Shown in pieces: positions 1 to 11,500 of a stretch of DNA of 64,000 nucleotides (positions within the stretch are counted from its first letter, which is position 1; each line of letters opens with the position of its first letter). The translations under genes and the position numbers were made by a program. The notes under the pieces are model-generated. The model made no database searches and was not told where the DNA came from. It worked only from the letters and a program-made list of their open reading frames with translations. Origin of the DNA: Triticum aestivum. Its lineage: Eukaryota > Streptophyta > Magnoliopsida > Poales > Poaceae. The stretch is from positions 322,321,955 through 322,385,954 of the forward strand of contig NC_057813.1 in NCBI RefSeq assembly GCF_018294505.1, read 5' to 3'.

Positions 1-834
1 AGGGGATGGCCCTTGCTCGACCATCTTGTCACCGTCTTGGTGTGGGAGGCCCATGTGACGTGGCACCTCATAGCTCGTCTCCATGGCCGAAGGGAATTTC
101 CCATGCTCCGCCATCTTCCTTGAGGGGCTTCCAAAGATGGAAGTGTCACCCTCGCTCGTAGGTAGTCGCCTTGGACTTGATGAAGTCATAGTAGGTGTAC
201 TCGTGGCAAGTAGGCGAAGATGCCGTACGTCCAAAGGTGAAGATGCCTTGATAGCACTTGGCGAATATGCCGAAGTGGTTGATGTAGCCGTAGCTCCGTC
301 TTGGTGGTGGTCGTCTCGTGGTCTTCTTTTGTGCTCATGAAGCTTCGACTTGGCGTGAAGTTGGCCTTGTTGGGACTTGTACATTTGCGCTTGGCGAGCA
401 TCTTCATGATGATGGTGTCTTTGTCGCGCTTGAGCTTGTAGTAGATGTCATTCGTTGTCGTCTTGCACATGTTGCTTGGAGGTGACTTGCCCTTCATGAC
501 GATGTTGATCACGAACGTGATGGTGATCGCCATGTAGATGTGGACGAGGACGATTTGCACTTGCATCACTTTCGCGCTCCGAAGACTTGTGTCTTGACCG
601 TCGCCACCTTGAAGATGACGAAGTGGAAGAAGACTTGATCAAGGCTCGAATCTCCTCCATCCTTGCATCTTGCTCCTCTTTATGTGTGGAAAGCTTCTTC
701 TCGATGTGCTCTCGCAATCTTGATTGTGCACCTTGCATTTGTCGTTGTAGATCGAAGATAGACGCTTTGGTGATGTAGTTGTTCACGCCGTTGTTGTTGT
801 TGTAGACCTGAGAGGTAATGCCTTGCCTATCCAT
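1..834 (-). pseudogene. U-element large ORF, N-terminal part (copy 0, cut by window edge)
   Basis: This is the start of the long U ORF; the rest lies left of the window. On the minus strand the chosen ATG is at 834-832 and begins MDRQGI, a start shared by the other two copies. The N-terminal part contains a Q/R/E-rich stretch that could form a coiled coil, a serine run and an arginine/histidine-rich basic region. A TGA at 450-448 interrupts the frame where the copy at 15200-19543 has CGA (Arg), so this copy is a pseudogene. The function of the family is unknown. The basic N-terminus could suit nucleic-acid binding, but that is inference only. Confidence 0.7.
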
Positions 835-2231
835 CACAAGACTCGAGCAAATATGAGTGGGAGAAAGAGAAGAACTTATACCAATGTACCTTGACCGATG
901 TTGACAATGAATCAAGTTCACTCAAATGCGGACAATGAAATAGCACTATTGGTACCAATCCTTGTCGGTTCTCACACCTACACAAGTAAAGCTTATGGTG
1001 GAGCTCGGGGTGAGGATAGTGGCACAAATATTTAATGCAAAATGTTAGCAAGAGTCAATAATGTTGAAAGAGATTCACAAATTCGCAAGTGAAACAAATG
1101 GACCAATAGCAATATGTGGCACACGGAAACACACAGACGGATAGATAAATGGGGTCGTGCAACCAAGGAATGAGCACAAAATGTCGAATCCACGGAAAAC
1201 GCTCATGTTGCACAACTCAAGAGAGACGCTAGCACGATTGCTCTATAGGGGGATACGACACTTGTGCACAACCTATAAGATGCAAAATGGATATACTTTC
1301 TATCCCAAGTATGCTATGTATGTATGGTTCCTGGTGTTTCTCTCAAGATGATCCAAGATGATCGGATATGACAATCTTTATATGCAATGTGGTATGATGC
1401 TATGGAACTTGCTTACAAGCTCTTTGCTCTCTTTCTTTTTCTTAAAAGCTTTATTTCTTTTTTTTGTATGGCCTCTTTTGCACAATGCACAAACCAAGAT
1501 AGCAATTTTGTATATGCGGGAACAAACTTGTGACATGATATGATACCAAGATATGCACCACGATGATATGGAATGTATGCTATGGGAAGTATGATCACTA
1601 ATGTGCACAAGTAACGTTGCCGGCAATACTCAAATGGCTAGTCTCGATAGGAACGCAAAATGGGATAGGGGTTAACAATGCAATGGCAAGGGGAATATAC
1701 AATGGAGGGATACCACGATACCAAGATGATATGGAGGTTGCCGTCCGGCGATGATGAGTAGTGGTGTTCTTGATGTAGAAAGCAAGATGATGGAGACTCT
1801 GTAACGCCCCGGATACAACTTTCCATATTCGTAACTCCAACTGTTGCCTTTTTCCGGAGATGCGATATGTTATTTCCTTCGTGGTTGGGTTTTTGTCTTT
1901 TGTTTTGCTTTTGTTCATGTCTTGCATTTCATATCATAGCATCATGCGCATTGCATCCGCATGTTTTCATAAAACCAGTATCCGCTCGTAGTTGCCGCGT
2001 CACCCCTTGCCTTCGTTGACCTTTGTCAGACCTATTTGCCTTGTCGACCTCTTTCAGACCCCCTCTCGAGCGCGTCCAAAACTTCCCCGAACCCGACCTG
2101 CTCAGTCATCACCGTTGGATTCAGTTCGTCCCCTAACATCTATAAAACATCTCCGTTTTATTATTTGGACTCCCTAGCCTATTTATTATCGTCTGTCGAT
2201 TTTCGATCGGAAGGTCCAAACTCTCCCCCTT

Positions 2232-2250
2232 CCCTATATATAGTCCACCC
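2232..2250 (+). promoter_or_regulatory. TATA box of solo LTR P
   Basis: The motif CCTATATATAGTCCACCC lies about 430 bp into the LTR. It is followed about 35 bp downstream by a pyrimidine-rich stretch and then GC-rich sequence, which matches a U3/R boundary. This is an inferred Pol II promoter. Confidence 0.5.
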
Positions 2251-2865
2251 ACATGCCTATTTGGACAAACCCTAGACCAACTCCCTAAAATTCCTCCTAG
2301 CCGCCGCCACCCCTGTCCATTCTCTCCTCCTTCCTTGAGATCTCACCCGCCTACCCATCCACCAGCCGCCACTCTCTCCATCGGGATCCCCTCCCGATCC
2401 AAAAATCCAGCCACTCTCCCTCGATTCCCCATCGGGCCAATTCCACAGCCTCCCAGATCGATCCAACCAGCGTAGCAGACCACACCTTCCATCCTCGATT
2501 TCATCCTCGATCCACCCAACCATCAGCTCCCCCGCCTCCCCTGTTTGGTCCTCGCCGCGTTCGTAGCTCCCCGGCTCCCTTCCTCATCTTGCTGCCAGCC
2601 TCCTCGTGCCCGAGTCCCTCGCGCCCGAGCGGGAGAGCTCCGCCCCCGAGCTCCTGCAGCCCATGGCGCTCGTCTTCGGCCTCCCCGACGTGCCCCTTCC
2701 TCCTCTGCCTCGTCCCCAACGCCCATGCTGCCGATGACCCTCGCCGGAGCCCGACTGACCGCCGCCAGGGACGCCTAGCCGGCCGCCTACGACCTCCTCT
2801 TCCCGCAGCTACTCAGCCACGTCTCCACCCGTTGCCTTCTTCTCCCCGTCTCTCCCTTCCTTCCC

Positions 2866-2918
2866 GTGCGTCTCTCTCTCTCGTTCAGTGCCTCTCTCTC
2901 TCTCTCTTCTCTACCCAG
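2866..2918 (+). repeat. (CT)n microsatellite in solo LTR P
   Basis: Two runs of CT dinucleotides are separated by a short non-repeat linker, inside the GC-rich part of LTR P. Such pyrimidine runs are common in 5' leader regions. Confidence 0.7.
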
Positions 2919-4938
2919 GAGCAGGAACCATGCCTTGGACGCCAAGCTCCACCGTTGCCGTCCCGTGCGCGCCGCCGTCCAGATCCGTCAGTTCCCTGGT
3001 GAGGCGCACCGGATCTGGCCGTTCCAGCCGCTTCCCACCGACCCCGTCGCCAGGAGCCCGCGACAAGTCCACCGGCGTCGTACTGCTTCACGGAGACGAG
3101 GAGGAACGAAAGCACCTGCCTCCTCGCCCGCTTCGTCCACCTGCGCGCGTTGACCAGTGCCAGCGCGTGGGTCGCGCCAGGCCCAGCGCCCCCCTTCCGG
3201 CCACCAGCCCAGCTAGCTGCTACCCGCGAGCCCACCTCCACAGATCTGGGCCATGGCCCATGGTGAGAACCCCAGCCCCTGCAGTTTCGGCCCTATAGTT
3301 TTTTTCCCTGACCTGCGAATTTTGCTAATTATCCAGGTTTTACAGATTTGCAAAAAAGTCCCTCTAGATCATGCATTTAATAACTCACAAATAGTGCATC
3401 GGATTAAAATGATTTTAACATGTAAAATGCTTAGAATTTCATCTAGTTTCATAATCTGCTATTTTCATCCATGTTTAAAATGTTTAACTTGTTGTTTGTT
3501 TAAATTTGCTAATATGCCATGTTAAAATGATTTATTTCATAACTAAATAACCATAGCTCCAATTTTAATAAACTTGATATGTAAATGGGGTGAAAAAATG
3601 CATAGATTAACATGGTGCACTTTTTTTTCCTGTTTAACAACCTTATAATATGGTTTAGGGTAGAACAGTAGCAAATCTAAAATATGCACATGAGGATTTT
3701 CTAGAATTGTTGTTTGTTGCTTCCGGCCTCATTTAAACTTGCCTAGATAGTTAGTTTTCATATGCTTCACCCATTTCCATGTTTAATAACATTTAATATT
3801 GTTGGGTACAAAACCGAGAGAGAACTAAATAATTGATGTGGTGTTTCGTCAATATGCAACTCGTTGCATATTGAGCTCCACTTAATTTGTAGTATTGTTT
3901 GTGCACTTTGTCATGCTTTTAAACCGGTCATGCATCATACTTGATTGTGCATCATGCCATGTTTATGCTTGTGCATTTACCATGTTGTTTGTTTCTTTCC
4001 GGTGTTGCTTCTTAGTTCCGGTAATGTTGCGATTGTGAGGATTCGTTCGACTTCATCCGTTCGTCTTCTTCATGGACTCGTTCTTCTTCCTAGCTGGATT
4101 TCAGGCAAGATGACCGCTACCCTGGATCTCACTACTATCATTGCTATGCTAGTTGCTTCGTTCTATCACTTTGCTGCGCTACCTATCACTTGTTCTTCAA
4201 GCCTCCCAATTTGCCATGTCATCCTCTAACCTTTTCACCCTTCCTAGCAAACCGTTGTTTGGCTATGTTACCGCTTTGCTCAGCCTCTCTTATAGCGTTG
4301 TTAGTTGCAGGGGAAGTTGAAGATTGCTCCATGGTGGACAGGATTATGTTGGGATATCACAATATCTCTTATTTAATTAAAGCATCTATATACTTGGTAA
4401 AGAGTGGAAGGCTCGGCCTTATGCCTAGTGTTTTGTTCCACTCTTGCGGCCCTAGTTTCCGTCATACCGGTGTTATGTTCCCGGATTTTGCGTTCCTTAC
4501 GCGGTTGGGTGATCTATGGGACCCCCTTGACAGTTCGCTTTGAATAAAACTCCTCTAGCAAGGCCCAACCTTGGTTTTACCATTTGCCTCACCACCACCT
4601 ATACCTTTCCCTTGGGTCGGCCAACCCGAGGGTCATCTTTATTTTAGCCCCCCGGGCCAATGCTTGTCTAAGTGTTGGTCCAAACCGAGCGATGTCCGGC
4701 GCCCCCTGGGCAATCAGGGTCTATGCCAACCCGACGTCTTGCTCATCCAGTGTGCCCTGAGAACGAGATATGTGCAGCTCCTATCGGGATTTGTCGGCAC
4801 AGCGGGCGGTCTTGCTGGTCTTGTTTTACCATTGTCGAAATGTCTTGTAAACCGGGATTCCGAGTCTGATCGGGTCTTCCTGGAAGAAGGTATATCCTTC
4901 GTTGATCGCGAGAGCTTATCATGGGCTAAGTTGGGACA

Positions 4939-4990
4939 CCCCTGCAGGGTATAAACTTTCGAAAGCCGTGCCCGCGGTTATGTGGCAGAT
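4939..4990 (+). promoter_or_regulatory. Shared LTR block (LTR P copy)
   Basis: The block CCCCTGCAGGGTATAAAC, then TCGAAAGCCGTGCCCGCGG and TTATG, recurs in diverged form in solo LTR Q (31983-32031) and in all four Tekay LTRs. Its conservation across families suggests a functional LTR element. Its role is unknown. Confidence 0.55.
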
Positions 4991-5705
4991 GGGAATTTGT
5001 TAATGTCCGGTTGTAGATAACTTCACACCAGATCCGAATTAAAACGCATCAACTGTGTGTGTAGCCGTGATGGTCTCTTTTCGGCGGAGTCCGGGAAGTG
5101 AACACGGTTCTTGGGTTATGTTTGACGTAAGTAGGAGTTCAGGATCACTTCTTGACAATTGCTAGCTTCACGACCATTCCATTTGCTCTCTTCTCGCTCT
5201 TATTTGCGTATGTTAGCCACCATATATGCTTAGTCACTGCTGCAACCTCACCACTTTATCCCTTCCTTTCCCTTTAAGCTTTGATAGTCTTGATACCCAT
5301 GGTAATGGGATTGCTGAGTCCTCGTGGCTCACAGATTACTACAACAACAGTTGCAGGTACAGGTTATGCGATGATCACGATGCGAGAGCGATGTTTGCTT
5401 GTTTTGGAGTTCTTCTTCTGCTTCTTCTTTGATCAGGGGATAGGTTCCAGGTCGGCAGCCTGGGCTAGCAGGGTGGATGTCATTTGAGTTTCTGTTTGTG
5501 TTTCATCCGTAGTCGGATGGTGCTCTTATGTATGATGATTTTGTATTCATGTGGCATTGTATGCCCCTTGTATGTATCCCCATCTATTATGTAATGTTGA
5601 TGTAATGATATCCACCATGCAAAAGTGTTTCAATATGCGGTTCTATCCTTGGTGGGACCTTCGAGTCTCTTTAGGATAGTATCGCATATTGGGCGTGACA
5701 GACTC

Positions 5706-6060
5706 GTCCCTAAGTAGCCGAGACACCTTACGAAACAGAAAAACCGCGAACTCAAAATCTCAAACGTCAAATGTCAAAATGGTGGTAGCGGAAAGCGGTT
5801 GTAGTTTTGTACTTGGCAATGCGGAAATGGGATGATGGGCTATACACGTGTCGGAGTTGAAGTTGTCGTCCCTAAGTAGCCGAAACACCTTAGGAGACAC
5901 AAGCCACAACTCAAACAAGCTCAAACAACAATTGGGTTAAGTTGGGTTGGCGAAATATATTGTGGGCAAGGTTATGTGGAAGTGGTGGTGGTGGTTGATG
6001 AAGAAGCAATCGTCCCTAAGTAGCCGAAACACCTTAGGAGACTCAAATCACTCTCAAACA
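5706..6060. repeat. Three diverged subrepeats in U LTR copy a
   Basis: A motif starting CGTCCCTAAGTAGCCGA recurs at about 5705, 5869 and 6012, each followed by a diverged A/C-rich tail, giving a period of roughly 140-165 bp. The same three copies occur in the partner LTR at about 13190, 13351 and 13495. Confidence 0.75.
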
Positions 6061-6319
6061 ACCACTAATGCTATATGGATCAAAATGGGTTAGGTTGCGG
6101 AAGTCGGTGGTGGTAATGCGGCTGATATGGTGGAGGGCCTAGGCAAACTTGCCAAATTTTTAAAAAATTGATGGAGTCAAATGGTGTTGATGGTATTTTT
6201 GTGGGAAGGGGGATGTCAAGAGCTTCAAAACGAGCTAAATAACGTCAAAATCGGAGTTCGGTTGAATTAGTTATGGCCGAAACTATGGCCGAAATGGTGA
6301 AACGGAGGAGGCTGAAATG

Positions 6320-6475
6320 CCAGGGACCGGATATCTGGGGGTTTGGCCGGATTTCCGGGGGCTGATGTCTAGAACCATGCGCGAAATGCACTCTAGGGGC
6401 CGGATGTCCGGGCCAATGGCCAGATGTCCGGGCAGGCCGGATGTCCGCTGGTCGGGCCGGATGTCCGGGCTCCCA
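6320..6475. repeat. CCGGATGTCCGG cluster, downstream (R/U5) side, copy a
   Basis: Several copies of a degenerate CCGGATGTCCGGG motif lie at 10-30 bp spacing. Each unit is an inverted repeat, CCGGA and TCCGG around a TG centre, rich in CpG. In the minus-strand element this cluster is downstream of the TATA box. Confidence 0.8.
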
Positions 6476-7171
6476 ATCCGAGGATGAACTCGAGGAACTC
6501 GATTTTGGGGGCGGAAATTGATGATTTCTGGGGCAAAATTGCGGAGATTTCATGGATGGAAGATGGTGAAACTTGGGGAAATGCTAGATCCATTTGAAAC
6601 CAAGCAAATCCATGGATCAAAATCAACAAAACATCATCAAACCAACAAATCACAAAAAAAAAATTGGGGGCTATTTTTGGTGGGGATTTTCGGATTTAGG
6701 ACGAAATCAACAAATAAGCTAGAAAACGAGGGGTAGGGGCTCCAAAAACGTGATCAACGTAGCTCATGATACCAAGATGATGTAGGGCGGAACCCTAGGG
6801 GCCGATCTTTCACGTTTGGAGTGGATCCTACGGGGAGACACGAAGAACGAGTGGAACAAAACAAAGGGGATCACGGGGAAAAACGAGAGAAACACTCAAC
6901 CGACAAGGAATCAATCACACGAGTGCTAGATCACCGAACACATAAGGTAACACATGATCCAAAATCAACAAAGGAAAGATACAATAGTAACCGTTCTTCT
7001 CCGTGAGGAGGTCTTGAGGGTATTCCCTTGAAGGGGTCTTGAATCCGCTTGGGGGATCTTCTCCGAAGAGGTCGTGAGCTCCGAAGAGAAGTAACCAAGT
7101 GGATGAGCAAGGCTCTCACACAAAATATGAGCTAAACCAATGCTAACCCTAACTAGGAGGTGGTGGGGGAG

Positions 7172-7179
7172 TATATATA
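7172..7179 (-). promoter_or_regulatory. TATA box of U LTR copy a
   Basis: TATATATA on the minus strand is followed by a C-rich leader. It lies between the two CCGGATGTCCGG clusters. The partner LTR has the same box at 14641-14648. Confidence 0.55.
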
Positions 7180-7244
7180 GTGTTATCCCATGAAGGGGTA
7201 AGTGAGAAGGGATACATGGGCCCTTGGCCCGTTCTCTGCGCACA

Positions 7245-7535
7245 GGCAGGTGCCGAATGTCCGGGCTGGGGGCCGGATGTACGGGGCTTCGCGACGGGCC
7301 AGATGTCCGGGCTGGGAGGCCGGATGACCGGGCTGGCTTGGGTGCCCTGTGGTTGCTCTCTGGACATGCGGGGTCCGGATGTCCGGGCTGGGGGCCGGAT
7401 GTCCGCTGGCTCGGGAAGAGCCGGATGTCCGGGCCACTGGTCGGATGTCCGGGCTGACGGGGTTTAGCTTCTGGACGCGTTCTGTGATGGGCGCCGGATG
7501 TCCGGGCATGCGGGAAGGGCCGGATGTTCGGGGCC
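7245..7535. repeat. CCGGATGTCCGG cluster, U3 side, copy a
   Basis: About ten degenerate copies of CCGGATGTCCGGGCT-type units lie upstream of the TATA box (minus-strand sense). The partner LTR has a similar number in a different arrangement, so units have been gained or lost. Confidence 0.85.
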
Positions 7536-7802
7536 TATAGCAGCTGGCTCTTCTTCCTTCTCCTCTTCCATGCTTGGCCTTGGTCCTTTGATTCTTCATG
7601 GTCATCTCGGTTGTACCTGAGTATAGGCAAGGTCCATGCATGAGGTAGTAACCATGTCTCATGTGTAGAAAGTGAAGGTTTAGAAAGGAGCGAGTTCACC
7701 TTGTGTCCAATGGCGTATGCTCGAGGTCTCGGCATATGTCCTCTTGGGGTTCGGAGAGTAGTCGGAGTGTACATGGGGATGAACGTGGGATGCTCCGCAT
7801 CA

Positions 7803-7820
7803 TCTCCCCCCCCCCCCTTG
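7803..7820 (-). other. Polypurine tract of U element (copy a)
   Basis: On the minus strand an AAG-plus-poly-G run and AGA lie immediately before the LTR start TGATGCGG. This is the expected position for plus-strand priming. Confidence 0.65.
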
Positions 7821-8294
7821 GGAAAGATCCGACCTCGGATCGTGATCCTCATCACCATGGAAACGGTTGTCGTGGACAGACTTGTAGTTGGACGAAGTTG
7901 AAGGCATGGCACAATCCAAGTATTCCAAGGTGTCGCCGCAGTGGTATGCATGCAAAAGGAGCAAACACAAACAACACTCGGAAATACAATGGTTAGCGCA
8001 CACAAAGTGTCCATCATGTAAGAATGAGTCTGTGCTGTAAGATAGTTCGTGACAAAGCGCATGAAGCTTATCAAGATGATCTAGAATGGTATGCAAAGCA
8101 TTCATGGGAACAAATGCAATCATTGTGCACACAATTGTGTTGTGAATATGAGCAATGTAACCACGGTGCAAAATGATGTCATAGAGGGACGGTTCATCAA
8201 TAGCATGAATATGGTAATGGATGCTCAATATGTGTAAGCTATCATGCAATTGATGGTGGACAATATGATCATGTTGTATGAATATGCCATCAAG

Positions 8295-8586
8295 GAAGAT
8301 CACAACAAATTTGCTAAGGAAGTGAACAAGCTCAAATATCATGGATGACATGGGAATAGAAGATGCAACAAGGCAATCATAATGTGAGTCAATCCATGAA
8401 TGGGGTGCAAACTTGTGGTGAGTATGATATGTCCATCGAGGAAGATCACAACAAAATTGCTAAGGAAGTGAACAAGCTCAAATATCATGGATGACATGGG
8501 AATAGAAGATGCAACAAGGCAATCATAATGTGAGTCAATCCATGTATGGGGTGCAAACTTGTGGTGAGTATGATACGTCCATCGAG
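8295..8586 (-). repeat. 146-bp tandem duplication inside U ORF copy 1
   Basis: A segment beginning GAAGATCACAACAAA at 8295 is repeated from 8441. The second copy of U (15271-19593) has it only once. The length is not a multiple of three, so it breaks the reading frame. Confidence 0.8.
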
Positions 8587-11500
8587 CATGACATGTGGGA
8601 GTACAATCAACAAATATGGAGGTGTTGGTGTACCAATGCTCGATGTCGTGGCAAGAGTGGAAGTCCAAAGGTGCATCCAATAAGTCCGAGCGCTCCTCAA
8701 TGTGAAGGTCCATAGAGCCAATCTCCAATGTCGCTCCTCCGTCCGCGAGATGTATCATGTAGACAACAAGAAGGAAACAACAATGAATGAGTGACCCATC
8801 CAACATGCGTATTTGAGGATGGCTCAAAGAGAAGGAGTTCACCTTTATAAGAATGTCGAAAATGTTGGTGTCGCACATCGTGTATGCCTTCACATAACCA
8901 ATATGTATCATGACGGTAATGCCTTGTGAAACCTTCAAAATGAAAGAACATGGCAAACACTCAGAAAAACAAATGAGGTTAGCGGAAGTGCAAAACCTAT
9001 CATTCGTGTGGTAAGATACCCAACAAGTGTACGCATCATGCTCATCATAAGAAAGTACAAGGGAGCATTTCATAGTATGGAGGCATATGATGCAAGAACA
9101 ACCAAATACAAGAGGCTCAATCAATCAATCATGCATCACAAGTAAAGTGTCCAAGTCTCCAAGATCAATAAGCATAGCAAGTTGGCACTCAATACAAGGT
9201 GATATGAGAGATGCAACTAATGGAGACAAGAGGCAATGATCATGACAAATCAAGTGAGAGGCATCAACATATATGTCATCAACCCAAGAAAGCAAGTAAT
9301 AGTGGAACATGGGTGATGCAACATAGCAAGCAATCATAGTGATCAAGTCAAGCAAGCTAGTAGTGCGAAGATGCAGCATAAGAGAAGGAATAATGGCAAG
9401 CATGTCATGTGTGCAAATAGTGTGCATGAATAATTCACATGACATATCACAAGCATGAAAGCAAAATATGAGGAAAATAGTATGAATGTATTGGTGAGAA
9501 GCCATATGTAAATAGCAATGGGTCATCATGACTCTCCCAACACAACAAGCATCAATAGCATGGGGCACATGATAAACATGGCAATAGCAACAAGGATCTC
9601 CACCAAGCATGCAAATACACATAGGAGTATCATAATGTTGCATCATGGGTAAATGCAAGCAAGGGTCACAATTGCATGGCAAACGCATAGAAACAAGCAT
9701 AACATGCAAAGTGAACACGATAGTATGGGCATAAGGTGACAAGTGGTAGATAGCCCATAGCCGTGTGAGAGCCAAATAAAAGAGATGCGCATAGTCCTTG
9801 CGCAAAGGGAATGGTGGTAAGGAGAGTCCACGGGATCCCAAAGCGTCGTTGCTCTCAAGAGCTCGTTTCGTCAACTCTTGGGATTGAGAGGTTGACGAGT
9901 ATACATGAGTACCTACACAAAACAAAGACAAAGAGAAAATTGTGTGTGCATGGTATATGTACACATCATCCATCATGATGCGCACATGCATGTGTCTATT
10001 AGGACAACATATCCAATGCTCAAATAAATGAGATGCATGATATAGAAACATGTCATCCATCATGAGAGGTTTGTTATTATGTATAGCATAATGGAGACTC
10101 AAACTGTGTAATGCATCACGAGCAATATCTAGAGCATTGTTATTCATGGAATGCATATGGTGCAAGCAATCATGGAAATCATGCAAAGGATGGGATGCAT
10201 CAAGATCTCCTAATATGTGTGAGGAAACTATGGGGGTCTCCTCATGAGCATTAACGGAAACATCACGTGGAGAATATTGACAACATCCAAAACAAAGCAT
10301 ATGTGGTTCAATGTGATCATGGCATGGCATAGTAGATGAATTGCGCAAACCAAGTAAAGGAAGCATGGCAATATCATCACATGAAAAACAAAAGCCAATG
10401 ACCATCATCTCGTCATCTATGCCATAAGTGCAAATGGGATTGATTTTAATGGGGCATGCATAGTTACTATGTTGAGATTGAAATGATGCAATATGGGAGA
10501 TCTCACTCATAGCATGTGACAAGTTCAAAGGATTATCAAACATGATGTGACCAAAAGAATTTTCACATGATATCCTATGGAACATAGCATCACAACTAGG
10601 CAACTCAACATGCTCATCATCATATTCATCATAAATATGTAAGTCAAGGCATGAAGAAGTCTCACTAGCATGAAGCATGGGAATAGGTGGGTCAATATCA
10701 TGGGAGCAATCGATGTCAAGAGAGTCCACTAGTGGGACAAGAGAAGCACCATCACCTATGTTACCTTTGGAGCATCGCTCATGTGTTGTAGGTGAGGTGT
10801 TGAAGACCAAGTCATGGTCAACATCATCTTGCTGGAACCATGTGGGGGGTGCATCATTATCCACCATGGACATCGTCGTCTCCAATGGAGGAATAGACTC
10901 ATCAAGGATAGGCATGTCGTCATGTAGGAGACGTAGCACCAAAGAAGGAAACACACTAGGAGTAGAGGTTCAGTCGTTAGAAATCATAGTGGCCTCACAT
11001 GCCGTGTCAACTACCTCACTCGCTAAGTGTTGTGGCTCACTCACTCCCTCAAGGATGCTCTCACTCATATGGTTGGTGGAGTCACTCAAATGGGGCTCAA
11101 CCTCAAATAGGATGTGTGGCATGCTCTCATGTGTGGGGCTAGTGGTGGTCACACTCATTCTCTCATAGGAAATGCTCTCAATGTCACATATGGTGGAGTC
11201 ACTCATCTCACTCATGGGGTGGTGGCTCTCCTCACATGGCAAATGGGGCATCTCGACATATGTGGGTGTCGGAGAGATGTAGGTGCAAATGTCTCCATGC
11301 GCGGTCTTGTAGCTTGACTCGGAGTACGAGTCCAATATGGGCGTCGTCTTCATGTTGTAGAAGAGGTTCGTGCTCGTCGTCGTGGTTGAAGGGGATGGCC
11401 CTTGCTCGACCGTCTTGTCACCGTCTTGGTGTGGGAGGCCCATGTGATGTGGCACCTCATAGCTGGTCTCCATGACCGAAGGGAATTTCCCATGCTCCTC

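Larger units (their letters stand above)
1800..5700 (+). mobile_element. Solo LTR P (long-LTR retrotransposon)
   Basis: The segment starts TGTAACGCCC and ends GGGCGTGACA, so the termini are imperfect inverted repeats with canonical TG...CA. It is flanked by the direct 5-bp repeat GACTC (1795-1799 and 5701-5705). The uninterrupted target is visible at 13185-13194. No second LTR and no gag or pol sequence lies inside, so it is read as a solo LTR. A TATA motif (CTATATATAG, about 2236-2245) followed by a GC-rich stretch suggests plus orientation. The family name is not recognised. The 3.9-kb size is long for an LTR but known for large grass elements. The many short ORFs inside (for example 2589-3002 and 4571-4954) have no recognisable domain and are not called as genes. 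Confidence 0.85.
885..7802 (-). repeat. U-element LTR (copy a), interrupted by solo LTR P
   Basis: The LTR runs 885-1799 and 5706-7802, about 3.0 kb without the insert. Its partner is 12274-15270. On the minus strand it begins TGATGCGG (ending at + position 7802) after a poly-G tract and ends GGTACA at 885. It contains two clusters of a CCGGATGTCCGG repeat, a TATA box and three copies of a CGTCCCTAAGTAGC subrepeat. A possible primer site next to the LTR (minus strand, about 883-871) starts TGGTATAAG, which only partly resembles the usual TGGTATCAGAGC. Confidence 0.75.

Noticed and set aside
2036..3298. Several overlapping ORFs (60-140 codons, both strands) in the GC-rich part of LTR P
   Set aside because: Competing frames in CpG-rich sequence, no domain, inside an LTR with clear termini and target repeats.
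1800..5700. Complete small retrotransposon rather than a solo LTR
   Set aside because: No second copy of the terminal sequence, no PBS or PPT and no gag or pol inside; a solo LTR is the simplest reading.
7245..7535. CRISPR array
   Set aside because: The repeats are short, degenerate and irregularly spaced inside an LTR; spacers are not unique. The genome is eukaryotic.
7180..7662. ORFs rich in Gly-Pro-Asp-Val-Arg repeats in the U LTR (also 14401-15130)
   Set aside because: They simply translate the CCGGATGTCCGG clusters and are open on both strands.
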